Below, one piece after another: positions 1 through 7,876 of a stretch of DNA of 64,000 bases (position 1 is its first letter; each line of letters starts with the position of its first letter). The notes beneath the pieces are model-generated. The model worked only from the letters and a program-made list of their open reading frames with translations. It had not been told where the DNA came from and ran no database searches. The stretch lies in assembly GCF_900109265.1 (NCBI RefSeq), contig NZ_FNZM01000002.1, forward strand, positions 1 through 64,000, given 5' to 3'. The position numbers were made by a program, and so were the translations under genes. This DNA is from Paraburkholderia tropica (GTDB lineage: Bacteria; Pseudomonadota; Gammaproteobacteria; Burkholderiales; Burkholderiaceae).

Positions 1-257
1 AACTCACGATACAGCGCCACGTCGTAAAGCGCCTCTTCCATCGCTGGGTCCGAAAGCCCAAACCACTGCTGCATGAAGTGGATCTGCAGCATCGTCGCAA
101 CCGGAAACGGCGGCCTTCCGGTCTTACCCTTCGGATAGTGCGGTTCGATCAACGCAATCAACCTCGACCATGGCACCACGCGCATCATCTCATCGAGAAA
201 TTCCCGCTTGCGCGTGCGTTTCGTCGAAAGATCCAGACCAAGACCGAGTTGTGTCAT
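1..257 (-). CDS. IS5-family transposase, N-terminal part (runs off window)
   Basis: Reading leftward from an ATG at 257, the frame stays open to the window edge and gives about 85 residues beginning MTQLGLGLDLSTKRTRKREF. It continues with the segments GKTGRPPFPV and HFMQQWFGLSD. These match the N-terminal DUF772-type region of IS5 transposases, which lies ahead of the DDE catalytic core. The catalytic residues lie outside the window, so intactness cannot be judged. The start codon is 77 bases inside the terminal inverted repeat, as expected for IS5 elements. The enzyme would cut and paste its own element. Confidence 0.88.
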   Translation of the reverse strand, partial: MTQLGLGLDLSTKRTRKREFLDEMMRVVPWSRLIALIEPHYPKGKTGRPPFPVATMLQIHFMQQWFGLSDPAMEEALYDVALYRE

Positions 258-315
258 CGACGAACTCCTTGAACTTGTCTATCTTCCAGGATAGGCAAAC
301 CAGTCTTCAATGCCA

Positions 316-334
316 GGACTTTTGCAGACCTTCC
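316..334 (-). repeat. Terminal inverted repeat of the IS5-type element
   Basis: This is the outer 19 bases of the element next to the presumed CTAG target copy at 335-338. The assignment rests on the GGAAGGT start and on its position upstream of the transposase start codon. The partner repeat is not in the window. Confidence 0.7.
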
Positions 335-424
335 CTAGCTTTTCTGGCCCGAAAGCGCCGCTGCGCGCCGCGCGCCCCTCCTACAATGTCGCACAGACCA
401 ACAAGCACACCAGGGAGACATGCC

Positions 425-1324
425 ATGCCGTTCGATGGATTCACGCCCTTCACCGTTCCCACCGCGAACGGCGTCGAGATCGCGGGCATCAAGGGCGGCG
501 ACGGACCGCCGCTGCTGCTGCTGCACGGCCATCCGCAGACGCACATGATCTGGCATCGCTGCGCGGACGATCTGGCGAAGCACTTCACCGTGATCGCCAC
601 CGACCTGCGCGGCTACGGCGCGTCGTCGAAGCCGCCGAGCGACGCCACGCACGCCGCCTATTCGAAGCGCGCGATGGCCGCCGATCAGGTCGCGGTCATG
701 CGTCACTTCGGCTTCGAGCGCTTTCTCGTCTGCGCGCACGACCGCGGCGCGCGCGTCGCGCATCGCATGGCGCTCGACCACGCGGACGCCGTCGAGCGCC
801 TGATGCTGCTCGACATCGCGCCCACGCTCGCCATGTACGAGCAGACCAACCGCGAATTCGCCACGCTCTATTTCCACTGGTTCCTGCTGATCCAGCCGGA
901 GCCGCTGCCCGAAGCGCTGATCGGCGCCGATCCCGACGCCTACATCGAGCGCGTGATGGGCAGCCGTCACGCGGGCCTCGCGCCGTTCGCGCCCAAGGCG
1001 CTCGGCGCGTACCGCGCGGCGCTGCGCCAGCCCGGTGCGGTGCACGCGATGTGCGAGGACTATCGCGCGTCGGCGACCATCGACCTCGAACACGACCGCG
1101 CCGACATCGAGCGCGGCCACAAGGTCGCGTGCCCGCTGCGCGTGCTGTGGGGCGAGCATGGCGTGATCGAGCAGTGCTTCGATCCGCTCGCCGAATGGCG
1201 CAAGGTGGCGCGCGACGTGAGCGGCCGCGCGCTCGCCTGCGGCCATTACATTCCCGAGGAAGCGAGCGCGGAACTGACCGCCGAGATCCTGTCGTTCTTC
1301 GAGGCGACTGAGCGGCAGGACTAG
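425..1324 (+). CDS. Haloacetate (fluoroacetate) dehalogenase-like alpha/beta hydrolase
   Basis: A 299-residue alpha/beta hydrolase. The oxyanion HGHP lies near residue 34, the nucleophile elbow AHDRGAR gives Asp106 with Arg107 and Arg110, Asp130 follows beta-strand 6, and the late His lies in CGHYIPEE. His151-Trp152, in LYFHWFLL, matches the His-Trp pair that binds the halide in fluoroacetate dehalogenases. An Asp nucleophile followed by Arg separates this group from esterases. The expected reaction is hydrolytic removal of halide from 2-haloacetates in the cytosol. The ATG at 425 follows AGGGAGA at a good distance. The gene begins about 90 bases from an IS5 end and stands alone. Activity is inferred from motifs, and some relatives act on other haloacids or epoxides. 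Confidence 0.82.
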   Translation: MPFDGFTPFTVPTANGVEIAGIKGGDGPPLLLLHGHPQTHMIWHRCADDLAKHFTVIATDLRGYGASSKPPSDATHAAYSKRAMAADQVAVMRHFGFERFLVCAHDRGARVAHRMALDHADAVERLMLLDIAPTLAMYEQTNREFATLYFHWFLLIQPEPLPEALIGADPDAYIERVMGSRHAGLAPFAPKALGAYRAALRQPGAVHAMCEDYRASATIDLEHDRADIERGHKVACPLRVLWGEHGVIEQCFDPLAEWRKVARDVSGRALACGHYIPEEASAELTAEILSFFEATERQD

Positions 1325-1351
1325 CGTCCGGACCGAACCCGCGGGCGCGGA

Positions 1352-1819
1352 TCAGCCGAGCGGCGGCAGGCGGCGCGGCACGGGCGTCGATTTGACGATC
1401 GCCGTGCTGGTCTCCGCGCGCTCGGTGACCTTGTTGAGAATCTCGTCGAGCTGCTCGATCGAATGCAGCCAGATGCGCGCGATGAAGCAGTCGTCGCCAG
1501 TGACCTTGTCGCATTCGATGAACTCGGGAATGCGACGGATCACGTCTTCCACCAGATGCAACTGACCCGGCAGCGGCTTCACGCGCACGATGGCCTGCAG
1601 CGTGTAGCCGAGCGCGCGCGGGTCGATGCGCACCGTATAGCCGCCGATCACGCCCTGCGCTTCGAGCCGCCGCAAGCGCTCCGAGGTGCTGGGCGCCGAC
1701 AGCCCGACGATCCGCGCGAGTTCGCTCACGCTCGCGCGCGCGTCCTCGACGAGGGCGGCCAGCAGCGCGCGGTCGATCTCGTCGAGCGCGGCGGCCGGCG
1801 GGTTCGGTCGCTTGTTCAT
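1352..1819 (-). CDS. Lrp/AsnC-family transcriptional regulator
   Basis: A 155-residue protein with the classic layout: an AsnC-type winged helix-turn-helix (about residues 12-60, including LDEIDRALLAAL and SELARIVGLSAPSTSERLRR), then a RAM effector-binding domain (about 78-150, with GGYTVRIDPRALGY and CDKVTGDDCF). Lrp/AsnC proteins form octamers and respond to amino acids. Two adjacent ATGs are possible. The inner one (1819) sits 6 bases after GGAGG and is preferred over 1822. It is transcribed away from an EamA exporter, an arrangement common for Lrp-controlled amino-acid efflux, so it probably controls that gene and itself. The ligand is unknown. Confidence 0.93.
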   Translation of the reverse strand: MNKRPNPPAAALDEIDRALLAALVEDARASVSELARIVGLSAPSTSERLRRLEAQGVIGGYTVRIDPRALGYTLQAIVRVKPLPGQLHLVEDVIRRIPEFIECDKVTGDDCFIARIWLHSIEQLDEILNKVTERAETSTAIVKSTPVPRRLPPLG

Positions 1820-1860
1820 CATCTGCCTCCTGCGGTTTGTCGGCTCGCTTGCGTCTTGTG

Positions 1861-1875
1861 CCTTCGATTCGAAGG
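1861..1875. promoter_or_regulatory. 15-bp palindrome, candidate Lrp operator
   Basis: CCTTCGATTCGAAGG is a perfect palindrome around a central T. It lies in the 159-base gap between the divergent Lrp-type regulator and the EamA exporter. Fifteen bases with dyad symmetry is the usual size of Lrp/AsnC sites, although the sequence is not the E. coli Lrp consensus. The role is inferred from position and symmetry only. Confidence 0.4.
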
Positions 1876-1978
1876 AAAATGAGCGGTTGTGCCTTAGTTT
1901 AGCGCTGTATTTCGCGAGACGGCCTGCGTAGACTTTCAACCATTCACCGACGCATCCCTCCACGAGGAACACGCACTC

Positions 1979-2878
1979 ATGGCCACTCCCGAAATCCGCC
2001 GCGGCGCGGGCGAGATGATCGTTGCGATGCTGATGTCCGGCACCATCGGCTGGCTCGTCGTCGATTCGCAGCAGGCGCCCATCAACGTCGCGTTCATGCG
2101 CTGCGTGCTGGGCGGCGCGATGCTCGCGCTCGTCTGCGCGGCGCTCGGGCTGTTCCGGCAGCGGCTGCCGTGGCGCACGCTGGCGCTCGCGATCGCGGGC
2201 GGCGCGGCCATCGTCGCGAACTGGGTGCTGCTGTTCGCCGCGTACTCGCGCGCCTCCATTTCGATGGCCACCGCCGTCTACAACACGCAGCCGTTCATGC
2301 TGGTCGGACTCGGCGTGCTGGTGCTGCGCGAACGCGTGAGCGCGTCCACCGTCGTGTGGCTCGCGCTGGCGTTCGTCGGGCTGGTGGGCGTGGTCGAGGT
2401 GCAGCCCGCCGTGCTCGCGGTGCCGGGCCAATATCTGACCGGCGTGGCCTGCGCGGCGGGCGCGGCGTTGCTCTACGCGATTTCGTCGATCATCACGCGG
2501 CATCTGAAGGGCACGCCGCCGCATCTGATCGCGCTCGTGCAACTCGCGTTCGGTGCGTTCGCGCTCGCGCCGTTCATCCACTACGGCACGCTGCCCGCGA
2601 CGCCCGTGCACTGGGCGCAGATCGTCACGCTCGGCATCGTGCACACGGGCATCATGTACGTGCTGCTTTACGGCGCGATCCAGAAGCTGCCGACGGCGAT
2701 GACCGGCGCGCTTTCGTTCATCTATCCGGTGGTGGCGATTCTGGTCGACTGGTTCGCCTTCGGTCAGCGGCTCGCGTGGATTCAGGTCGCGGGCGCGGCG
2801 CTGATCCTGCTCGCGGCGGCGGGCGTCAATCTCGGCTGGCGCATCGTGCCGGCGCGGAGCAAGGCGCAAGGCGCGTGA
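1979..2878 (+). CDS. EamA/DMT-superfamily transporter
   Basis: A 299-residue polytopic inner-membrane protein with about ten hydrophobic segments arranged as two EamA repeats (roughly residues 10-135 and 150-290). Family signatures include NWVLLFAAYSRASIS, AVYNTQPFMLVGLGVLVLRE in the first repeat, and GALSFIYPVVAILVDW in the second. Proteins of this family export amino acids or other small metabolites by proton exchange. GAGGAAC lies ahead of the ATG at 1979. The divergent Lrp/AsnC gene and the shared palindrome suggest substrate-induced control. The substrate cannot be read from sequence. Confidence 0.9.
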   Translation: MATPEIRRGAGEMIVAMLMSGTIGWLVVDSQQAPINVAFMRCVLGGAMLALVCAALGLFRQRLPWRTLALAIAGGAAIVANWVLLFAAYSRASISMATAVYNTQPFMLVGLGVLVLRERVSASTVVWLALAFVGLVGVVEVQPAVLAVPGQYLTGVACAAGAALLYAISSIITRHLKGTPPHLIALVQLAFGAFALAPFIHYGTLPATPVHWAQIVTLGIVHTGIMYVLLYGAIQKLPTAMTGALSFIYPVVAILVDWFAFGQRLAWIQVAGAALILLAAAGVNLGWRIVPARSKAQGA

Positions 2879-2899
2879 TTCGCGTCACGCGCACGATGC

Positions 2900-2935
2900 A
2901 CGCAGGGCACGCAGGGCACGCAGGGCACGCAGGGC
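2900..2935 (+). repeat. Four tandem copies of a 9-bp unit
   Basis: The unit ACGCAGGGC occurs four times head to tail without mismatch, just after the EamA stop codon. As a simple tandem repeat it may vary in copy number between strains. No function is evident. Confidence 0.9.
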
Positions 2936-3064
2936 GTCGGCGCCGCCGACCTCACGCGGCAAATTCGATCGAGGCGAGATCAAGCCGATATGGCGCGGCC
3001 GAGGCGGGCCTCAACACGCTGGCCGCATAATGGCGCGGTTCGAACCGCCCGACGCGTCAGCCGC

Positions 3065-4432
3065 ATGACCACGCCTTCCTCATCGCCCGATCCGATCCCG
3101 CCCGCGCATCGTGACAAGCACGACACGCGCGACACGCACGCCGAACCCAGTCAGGACGAACGCGACCTGCGCCGCGCCAAACGGCGCGCGCTGGCGCTGT
3201 TGCTGGGCGCGGCGCTGGTGTTCGTCGTCACGGCGCTGTCGCCGCCGGGCGTGGTGATCGACGGCATCAAGGCCGTCAGCGAGGCCGCGATGGTCGGCGC
3301 GCTGGCGGACTGGTTCGCCGTGGTCGCGCTGTTCCGGCGCGTGCCGATTCCGTTCATCGCGCGGCGCACGGGCGTGATTCCGCGCAACAAGGACCGCATC
3401 GCCGACGAACTCGCCGCCTTCGTGCAGGAGAAGTTTCTCGACGTGAGTTCGCTCGTCGGGCTGATCCGCCGCCACGATCCGGTCGAGCGCCTGTCCACGT
3501 GGCTGCGCGCGCCCGAAAACGCGCGCCATCTCGGCGATTACGCGGTGCGGCTCATGTCGGGCCTGCTCGGCCTCACCGACGACGCGCGCATCCAGAGCTT
3601 TATCCGCGACGGTCTGCATGCGGCGCTCGACAAGGTCGATCTCTCGAAGTCGGCGGGCGCGCTGCTCGACACGCTCACGAAGGACGGCCGTCATCAGGAA
3701 CTGCTCGACCAGTTGCTCGATCAACTCGGCCTGCTGCTGGCCGAAGACAGCACGCGCGCGTTCGTGGCGACGCGCATCGTCGATGGACTCAAGGGCGAGT
3801 TTCCGAAGACCGAGAAATTCCTGCCCTCGGAATGGATCGGCGAAAGCGGCGCGCGCGTGCTGGAAAGCGCCGTGAACCGCCTGCTGCTGCAAGTGAGCGA
3901 GGACCGCGAGCATCATCTGCGCGTGAAGTTCGACGAGATCGTGCAGCGCCTGATCGTGCAGCTCAAGAACGATCCCGCGTTTCTGCGCAAGGGCGAAGAA
4001 CTGAAGACGAGCCTGCGCGAAGGCAGCGCGCTCAACGACTACACGCGCGAGCTATGGGAGAGCCTGCGCGCGTGGCTGCGCGACGACCTCGAACGCGACG
4101 ATTCCACGCTGCACGCGAAAGTGGCCGCGACAGGACGCTGGCTCGGCGAAGCGCTGGCCGCCGACGCCGATCTGCGCGCCTCGCTCAACAGCCATCTGGA
4201 AGACGCCGCGCGCGCGATGGCGCCGGATTTTTCGCGCTATCTCACGCATCACATCCGCGACACGGTGCGTAACTGGGACACGCGTGAAACCGCGCGCCTG
4301 ATCGAACTGAAGATCGGCAAGGATCTACAGGAAATACGCGTGAACGGCACGGTGATCGGCGGCACGATCGGGCTCGGTTTATATCTGTGCTCGCATTTGT
4401 TCGACTGGCTGCGCGTGCATATCGGTCTTTGA
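3065..4432 (+). CDS. DUF445 family membrane protein (YjiN-like)
   Basis: A 455-residue protein matching the DUF445 family. After a polar N-terminus of about 35 residues comes a hydrophobic segment (ALALLLGAALVFVVTAL), then the hallmark AVSEAAMVGALADWFAVVALF, RHP-like basic stretches and NKDRIADELAAFVQEKFL. A long helical region follows, and a C-terminal membrane segment (GGTIGLGLYLCSHLFDW) closes the protein. The function of the family is unknown. It is thought to sit in the inner membrane with a large soluble helical body. The ATG at 3065 was chosen because the family begins near here. An upstream in-frame ATG at 2990 would add 25 arginine-rich residues unlike the family, and neither start has a strong ribosome-binding site. 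Confidence 0.88.
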   Translation: MTTPSSSPDPIPPAHRDKHDTRDTHAEPSQDERDLRRAKRRALALLLGAALVFVVTALSPPGVVIDGIKAVSEAAMVGALADWFAVVALFRRVPIPFIARRTGVIPRNKDRIADELAAFVQEKFLDVSSLVGLIRRHDPVERLSTWLRAPENARHLGDYAVRLMSGLLGLTDDARIQSFIRDGLHAALDKVDLSKSAGALLDTLTKDGRHQELLDQLLDQLGLLLAEDSTRAFVATRIVDGLKGEFPKTEKFLPSEWIGESGARVLESAVNRLLLQVSEDREHHLRVKFDEIVQRLIVQLKNDPAFLRKGEELKTSLREGSALNDYTRELWESLRAWLRDDLERDDSTLHAKVAATGRWLGEALAADADLRASLNSHLEDAARAMAPDFSRYLTHHIRDTVRNWDTRETARLIELKIGKDLQEIRVNGTVIGGTIGLGLYLCSHLFDWLRVHIGL

Positions 4433-4658
4433 TGCACGCGCTCCAATTTCGTCTATTGATTCGGATGGCGAAATAATTTTTGGCGCCATGAATTTCAGCG
4501 ATTTAGGCTGCATCAAGGTGCGGTTCTGCATGCTTTAACCGTCTTGTTACACGGCATTTCACTGCCGCCCCGTTTTTAGGGAAATCACTGATGCGGCGCG
4601 TATTCTCGCGCGAGTATGATCGGCTCGACAGTTTGATCACGTCAGAGCACGATACTCA

Positions 4659-4692
4659 CGCTCGTCCCCGAAAAAGGACGAGCGTTTTTTTT
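4659..4692 (+). terminator. Strong Rho-independent terminator, apparently orphan
   Basis: A 9-bp GC-rich stem (CGCTCGTCC / GGACGAGCG) with an 8-base loop is followed by eight T residues on the plus strand. It lies 227 bases after the DUF445 stop, and the next gene is on the opposite strand. It therefore ends either a long 3' tail or a separate small transcript. Confidence 0.85.
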
Positions 4693-4700
4693 AGCGTGGC

Positions 4701-5621
4701 TCAGACCGTGCCGGCGGGCGCCTCGATGCCGTGTTCGCGCAGCACCAGCGCGCCGCTTTTCGCCAGCTCGCCGGTGAGTTCGCGCACCAGGGCGGGCCAC
4801 GCGCTTTCGGGCGCGAGTTGCTGCGCCGCGGCGCGGATGATCGATGCGTTCGCCACCATCGCGTTCAGCGCGTCGAAACTCAGGCTGCGCACGTCGAGCA
4901 GCTTGAACACGATCAGCACCTTGAGCGCGTTTTTCGCGTTGCGTGCCGGATCGGCCCGCAGCCACGCAAGACGTGAATTCGCGCGTTCGAGTGCGGCGCG
5001 CGCGTCGGCGAACGGCGCGCCGTGGCCCGGAATCACCATCGCGATATCGAGTTGCGCGATGACGTCGAGCACGGCCTGCTGCTCGGCGAATCCGCTCGCG
5101 CCGTCCAGTTCCGGAAAGATCACGCCGAAGCCGTTTTCCCAGAGCGCGTCGGCGCTGATCAGCACGCGCGGCTCGGGCGCGTAGAGCATCAGCGAGTCGG
5201 GATCGTGGCCCGGCGCGCCCAGCACGTCCCAGTCGAAACCGCCGAGCGAAAGCCGGTCGCCCGGCGCGAGCTTACCCGTGAACGCGAAGCGCTCGCAGGT
5301 CTGCGCGGTGGCGTCGAAGGTGAGGCGCGCGGCGTCCCACGCGCGCACGGCGTCGGCGCTGGCGGCGGGAATCAGCGTGTCGCAGCGCCATTGCGTCTGC
5401 AATCGCGCGTTGCCGCCGCAATGATCCGAATGCAGATGCGTGTTGACGATCGCGTCGAGCGTGCGGCCCGCGAGCGCATGCTGCACGAGCGCGACGGTCT
5501 GCGCGGCATGCGTGGCGTAACCGGTATCGACGAGCGCCGCGCGCGTCTCATCGACGAGCAGCACATTGTTCGACGAGAGCCAGCCGCGCTCGAATACGCG
5601 GATCGAATCCGGCAGCGTCAT
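4701..5621 (-). CDS. MBL-fold metallo-hydrolase
   Basis: A 306-residue metallo-beta-lactamase-fold protein. The metal-binding motif THLHSDHCGG occupies residues 61-70, giving His62, His64, Asp66 and His67. A further ligand His lies in GAPGHDPDSLML, an Asp in ISADALW, and the late His in PGHGAPF. The layout resembles glyoxalase II-like and general MBL hydrolases that act on thioesters or lactones. It is the last gene of the minus-strand operon and overlaps the MaoC stop by ATGA, implying translational coupling. Association with MaoC and HMG-CoA lyase suggests an acyl-CoA or related ester substrate, but this is inference. Confidence 0.88.
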   Translation of the reverse strand: MTLPDSIRVFERGWLSSNNVLLVDETRAALVDTGYATHAAQTVALVQHALAGRTLDAIVNTHLHSDHCGGNARLQTQWRCDTLIPAASADAVRAWDAARLTFDATAQTCERFAFTGKLAPGDRLSLGGFDWDVLGAPGHDPDSLMLYAPEPRVLISADALWENGFGVIFPELDGASGFAEQQAVLDVIAQLDIAMVIPGHGAPFADARAALERANSRLAWLRADPARNAKNALKVLIVFKLLDVRSLSFDALNAMVANASIIRAAAQQLAPESAWPALVRELTGELAKSGALVLREHGIEAPAGTV

Positions 5622-6058
5622 GAGGCGGGCTTCGGCATCACGAGGATGGTCGCGCGGCCGATCACGAGCGTCTCGCCGCGCTGGTTCGTGGCCGTGCCGT
5701 CGAGCTTCACGAGATCGCCGTTCAGGCTCGCTTTCCAGTACGCCTCCACCACGCGCCATTCGAAAGTGATGACGTCGTGCGCGTGCGCGGCGCGCTTGAG
5801 CTTCATGTCGAATTCGAGGCCGAGCGGCTGCGCGTGCTGCGAATAATGCGTCGCGAGCAGCGCCATGAAATGCGCGGTGGGCTGCGTGCCCGAGGCGATC
5901 AGGCTGCCGAAGCGGCTTTGCGCGGCGTAGTCGTCGTCGTGATGCAGCGGGTTCAGATCGTTCACGAGCGTGGCGAACGACTTCACCGAATCGGGCGAGA
6001 GTGCGAGCGTCGAGCGAAACGTTTCGCCGATCTGCACGATGCGCGCGGGCGCGGTCAT
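5618..6058 (-). CDS. MaoC-like hotdog-fold dehydratase
   Basis: A 146-residue single-hotdog protein of the MaoC type. The hydratase-2 signature appears as NDLNPLHHDDDYAAQSRFG, with the Asp-x-Asn-Pro-x-His catalytic pair, followed by ASGTQPTAHFMALL. Proteins of this family hydrate trans-2-enoyl-CoA or dehydrate (R)-3-hydroxyacyl-CoA, often feeding PHA synthesis or fatty-acid breakdown. The length is normal for the one-domain type, which usually dimerises. It overlaps its neighbours by ATGA on both sides. The acyl chain specificity is not readable. Confidence 0.88.
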   Translation of the reverse strand: MTAPARIVQIGETFRSTLALSPDSVKSFATLVNDLNPLHHDDDYAAQSRFGSLIASGTQPTAHFMALLATHYSQHAQPLGLEFDMKLKRAAHAHDVITFEWRVVEAYWKASLNGDLVKLDGTATNQRGETLVIGRATILVMPKPAS

Positions 6059-6333
6059 GATGCGGCCTCATCGCTGTTGTTGCTGTTTTTACCGCCGAAG
6101 CGCTCGGCGATCCAGTTCGCGTGGCGCGTTTCGATCGCGTCCCAAACGGCGCGTTTCGCGGCGTCGTCGAACGTGGACCACAGGGCGATCTCGTCGAGCG
6201 TGCGCAGGCAGCCTTCACACAGGCCGCTCGGCTCGTGCATGCGGCACACGCTGATGCAGGGCGAGGGCGTGCCGGTCGCCGAAGACATCGCTGCCGGCAT
6301 CGCCGACGACGGGTTCGGTGCGCGGCCGCTCAT
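6055..6333 (-). CDS. DUF1289 domain protein
   Basis: A 92-residue protein with the DUF1289 pattern: Cys26, Cys30, Cys39 and Cys42 in PCISVCRMHEPSGLCEGCLR, followed by TLDEIALW. The four cysteines probably bind a metal, zinc or an iron-sulfur cluster. The family is of unknown function, small, and often sits beside redox or acyl-CoA genes. The start at 6333 overlaps the ybaK stop by ATGA. A longer frame upstream exists but would run antisense-like through ybaK and lacks family similarity. The C-terminus is rich in Asn and Ser. Confidence 0.88.
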   Translation of the reverse strand: MSGRAPNPSSAMPAAMSSATGTPSPCISVCRMHEPSGLCEGCLRTLDEIALWSTFDDAAKRAVWDAIETRHANWIAERFGGKNSNNSDEAAS

Positions 6334-6851
6334 GCGTCGCGCAGCGCGACGTCGACCACGGGCGCGCCGGTCATCGCCGCGAGTTCCTGCGGCGACAGAT
6401 TGAACACCGCATGCGGATGGCCGGCGGCGGCCCACAGGCTGTCGAGCGAGAACAGGTCGGCGTCGATCAGCGTGACGGGTTTGGTGGCGTGACCGATCGG
6501 GCACACGCCGCCAATCGCATAGCCGGTTTTCTCGCGCACGAACTTCGCATCCGCGCGGCCGATCGCGCCGACATGCGCCTCGACTTTCTTTTCGTCGACA
6601 CGATTCGCGCCGCTCGCGATCACGAGCACGGGCGCGTCGTCCGAGCGGCGGCGGAACAGGATCGACTTGGCGATTTGCGCCACTTCGCAGCCGAGACCGG
6701 CGGCCGCTTCGGCCGAGGTCTTGCCGGTTTCGGGCAGCAGCACGACCGGCTTGGCATGGCCGTGGTCGCGCAGCAGGAGCGCGACGCGTTGCGCGGAATC
6801 GGGCAGGGCGTCGATGCCGTCTTTCTCGGAGTTGATGAGCGTTTCCGTCAT
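6330..6851 (-). CDS. YbaK/EbsC family aminoacyl-tRNA deacylase
   Basis: A 173-residue protein of the YbaK/ProX editing family. Typical segments are GCEVAQIAKSILFR, with the Lys that is catalytic in YbaK-like enzymes, then PVLVIASGANRVDEKKV and TGYAIGGVCPIGH. These enzymes hydrolyse mischarged aminoacyl-tRNA (Cys- or Ala-tRNA-Pro and relatives) in the cytosol. Length and motifs are complete. It lies between HMG-CoA lyase and DUF1289 with a 43-base gap upstream and a 4-base overlap downstream. Its job in an acyl-CoA-flavoured operon is not obvious and may be simple co-transcription. Which tRNA it edits is uncertain. Confidence 0.87.
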   Translation of the reverse strand: MTETLINSEKDGIDALPDSAQRVALLLRDHGHAKPVVLLPETGKTSAEAAAGLGCEVAQIAKSILFRRRSDDAPVLVIASGANRVDEKKVEAHVGAIGRADAKFVREKTGYAIGGVCPIGHATKPVTLIDADLFSLDSLWAAAGHPHAVFNLSPQELAAMTGAPVVDVALRDA

Positions 6852-6894
6852 GTCCTGAGGTCCTTCGTTGCAGTGTGGCGAGTACGCGGGCGGG

Positions 6895-7827
6895 TCACGC
6901 GCACGCGGCGGCGTTCTGCCGTTTCGCGAGCAGCGCCTTGCCCGCGCGCGAGACGTTCGGGCGGCCGATGGCCGTCGAGATGAAGTCGCCGGCGGCGACC
7001 ACCTGATCGAGGTCGATGCCGGTGCGGATGCCGAGGCCGTTCATCAGATACAGCACGTCCTCGGTCGCGACGTTGCCGGTCGCGCCTTTCGCGTACGGGC
7101 AGCCGCCGAGGCCCGCGACCGAGGCGTGGAAGATCGCGATGCCTTCTTCGAGCGCGGCGTAGATGTTGGCGAGCGCCTGGCCGTAGGTGTCGTGGAAGTG
7201 GCCCGAGAGGCGCTCGCGCGGGAACGCCTTCGTGACGGCTTCGAACACTTCGTGCACGCGCTTCGCGGTGCCCACGCCGATGGTGTCGGCGATATCGATC
7301 TCGTCGCAGCCGAGCGCGGCGAAGCGCGCCACGACGTCGACCACCGACGCGACCGGCACTTCGCCCTGATACGGGCAGCCGAGCGCGCACGACACGCTGC
7401 CGCGAATGCGCACGCCGTTGGCCCTGGCCGCTTCGGCAACGGGCGCGAAGCGCTCGATGCTCTCGGCGATCGAGCAGTTGATGTTCTTCTGCGAGAACGC
7501 TTCGCTCGCGGCGCCGAAGATCACGATCTCGTCCGCGCGCGCGGCGAGCGCGCCTTCGAAGCCGCGCAGATTGGGCGTGAGCACCGAATAGATCGTGCCC
7601 GCGCGGCGCGCGATGCCGTCCATCACCTGGGCGCCGTCGGCCATCTGCGGGACCCATTTCGGCGAGACGAACGAGGCCGCCTCGATGTTCGCGAAACCCG
7701 CCTGCGTGAGGCGGTCGATCAGCTCGATCTTGATCGCTGTGGGGACGAATTCCTTTTCGTTTTGCAGACCGTCGCGCGGTCCGACTTCGACGATCTTGAC
7801 GGCTTGCGGCAGGGCGTTGCTGGCCAT
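6895..7827 (-). CDS. mvaB: Hydroxymethylglutaryl-CoA lyase
   Basis: A 310-residue TIM-barrel HMG-CoA lyase. It begins with the metal and substrate motif VEVGPRDGLQNEKE (residues 13-26). SGHFHDTYGQALANIYAAL supplies the two His ligands, and the active-site cysteine loop is GLGGCPYAKGATGNVATED. The enzyme cleaves HMG-CoA to acetyl-CoA and acetoacetate at the end of leucine breakdown. The ATG at 7827 follows GGAG with a 6-base gap, and an upstream in-frame ATG at 7896 would run into ghrA. Other leucine-pathway genes are not adjacent. The second gene of the ghrA-led operon. Confidence 0.95.
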   Translation of the reverse strand: MASNALPQAVKIVEVGPRDGLQNEKEFVPTAIKIELIDRLTQAGFANIEAASFVSPKWVPQMADGAQVMDGIARRAGTIYSVLTPNLRGFEGALAARADEIVIFGAASEAFSQKNINCSIAESIERFAPVAEAARANGVRIRGSVSCALGCPYQGEVPVASVVDVVARFAALGCDEIDIADTIGVGTAKRVHEVFEAVTKAFPRERLSGHFHDTYGQALANIYAALEEGIAIFHASVAGLGGCPYAKGATGNVATEDVLYLMNGLGIRTGIDLDQVVAAGDFISTAIGRPNVSRAGKALLAKRQNAAACA

Positions 7828-7876
7828 GTGTGTCTCCGGTTTCTTGTGGGGGCGGCGCGCGGTGTTCAGCCGATCA

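Larger units (their letters stand above)
1..334 (-). mobile_element. Terminal portion of an IS5-type insertion sequence
   Basis: The transposase frame is followed outward by a terminal inverted repeat that reads GGAAGGTCTGCAAAAGTCC on the minus strand (316-334). It starts with the GGAAGGT typical of IS5 ends. Immediately outside is CTAG (335-338), which fits the 4-bp YTAR target that IS5 elements duplicate. The other end lies beyond the window. Confidence 0.8.

Noticed and set aside
1820-2869. Upstream extension of the Lrp-type gene to a 505-codon frame
   Set aside because: It runs antisense through the EamA transporter. The true start has GGAGG at correct spacing and gives the family length.
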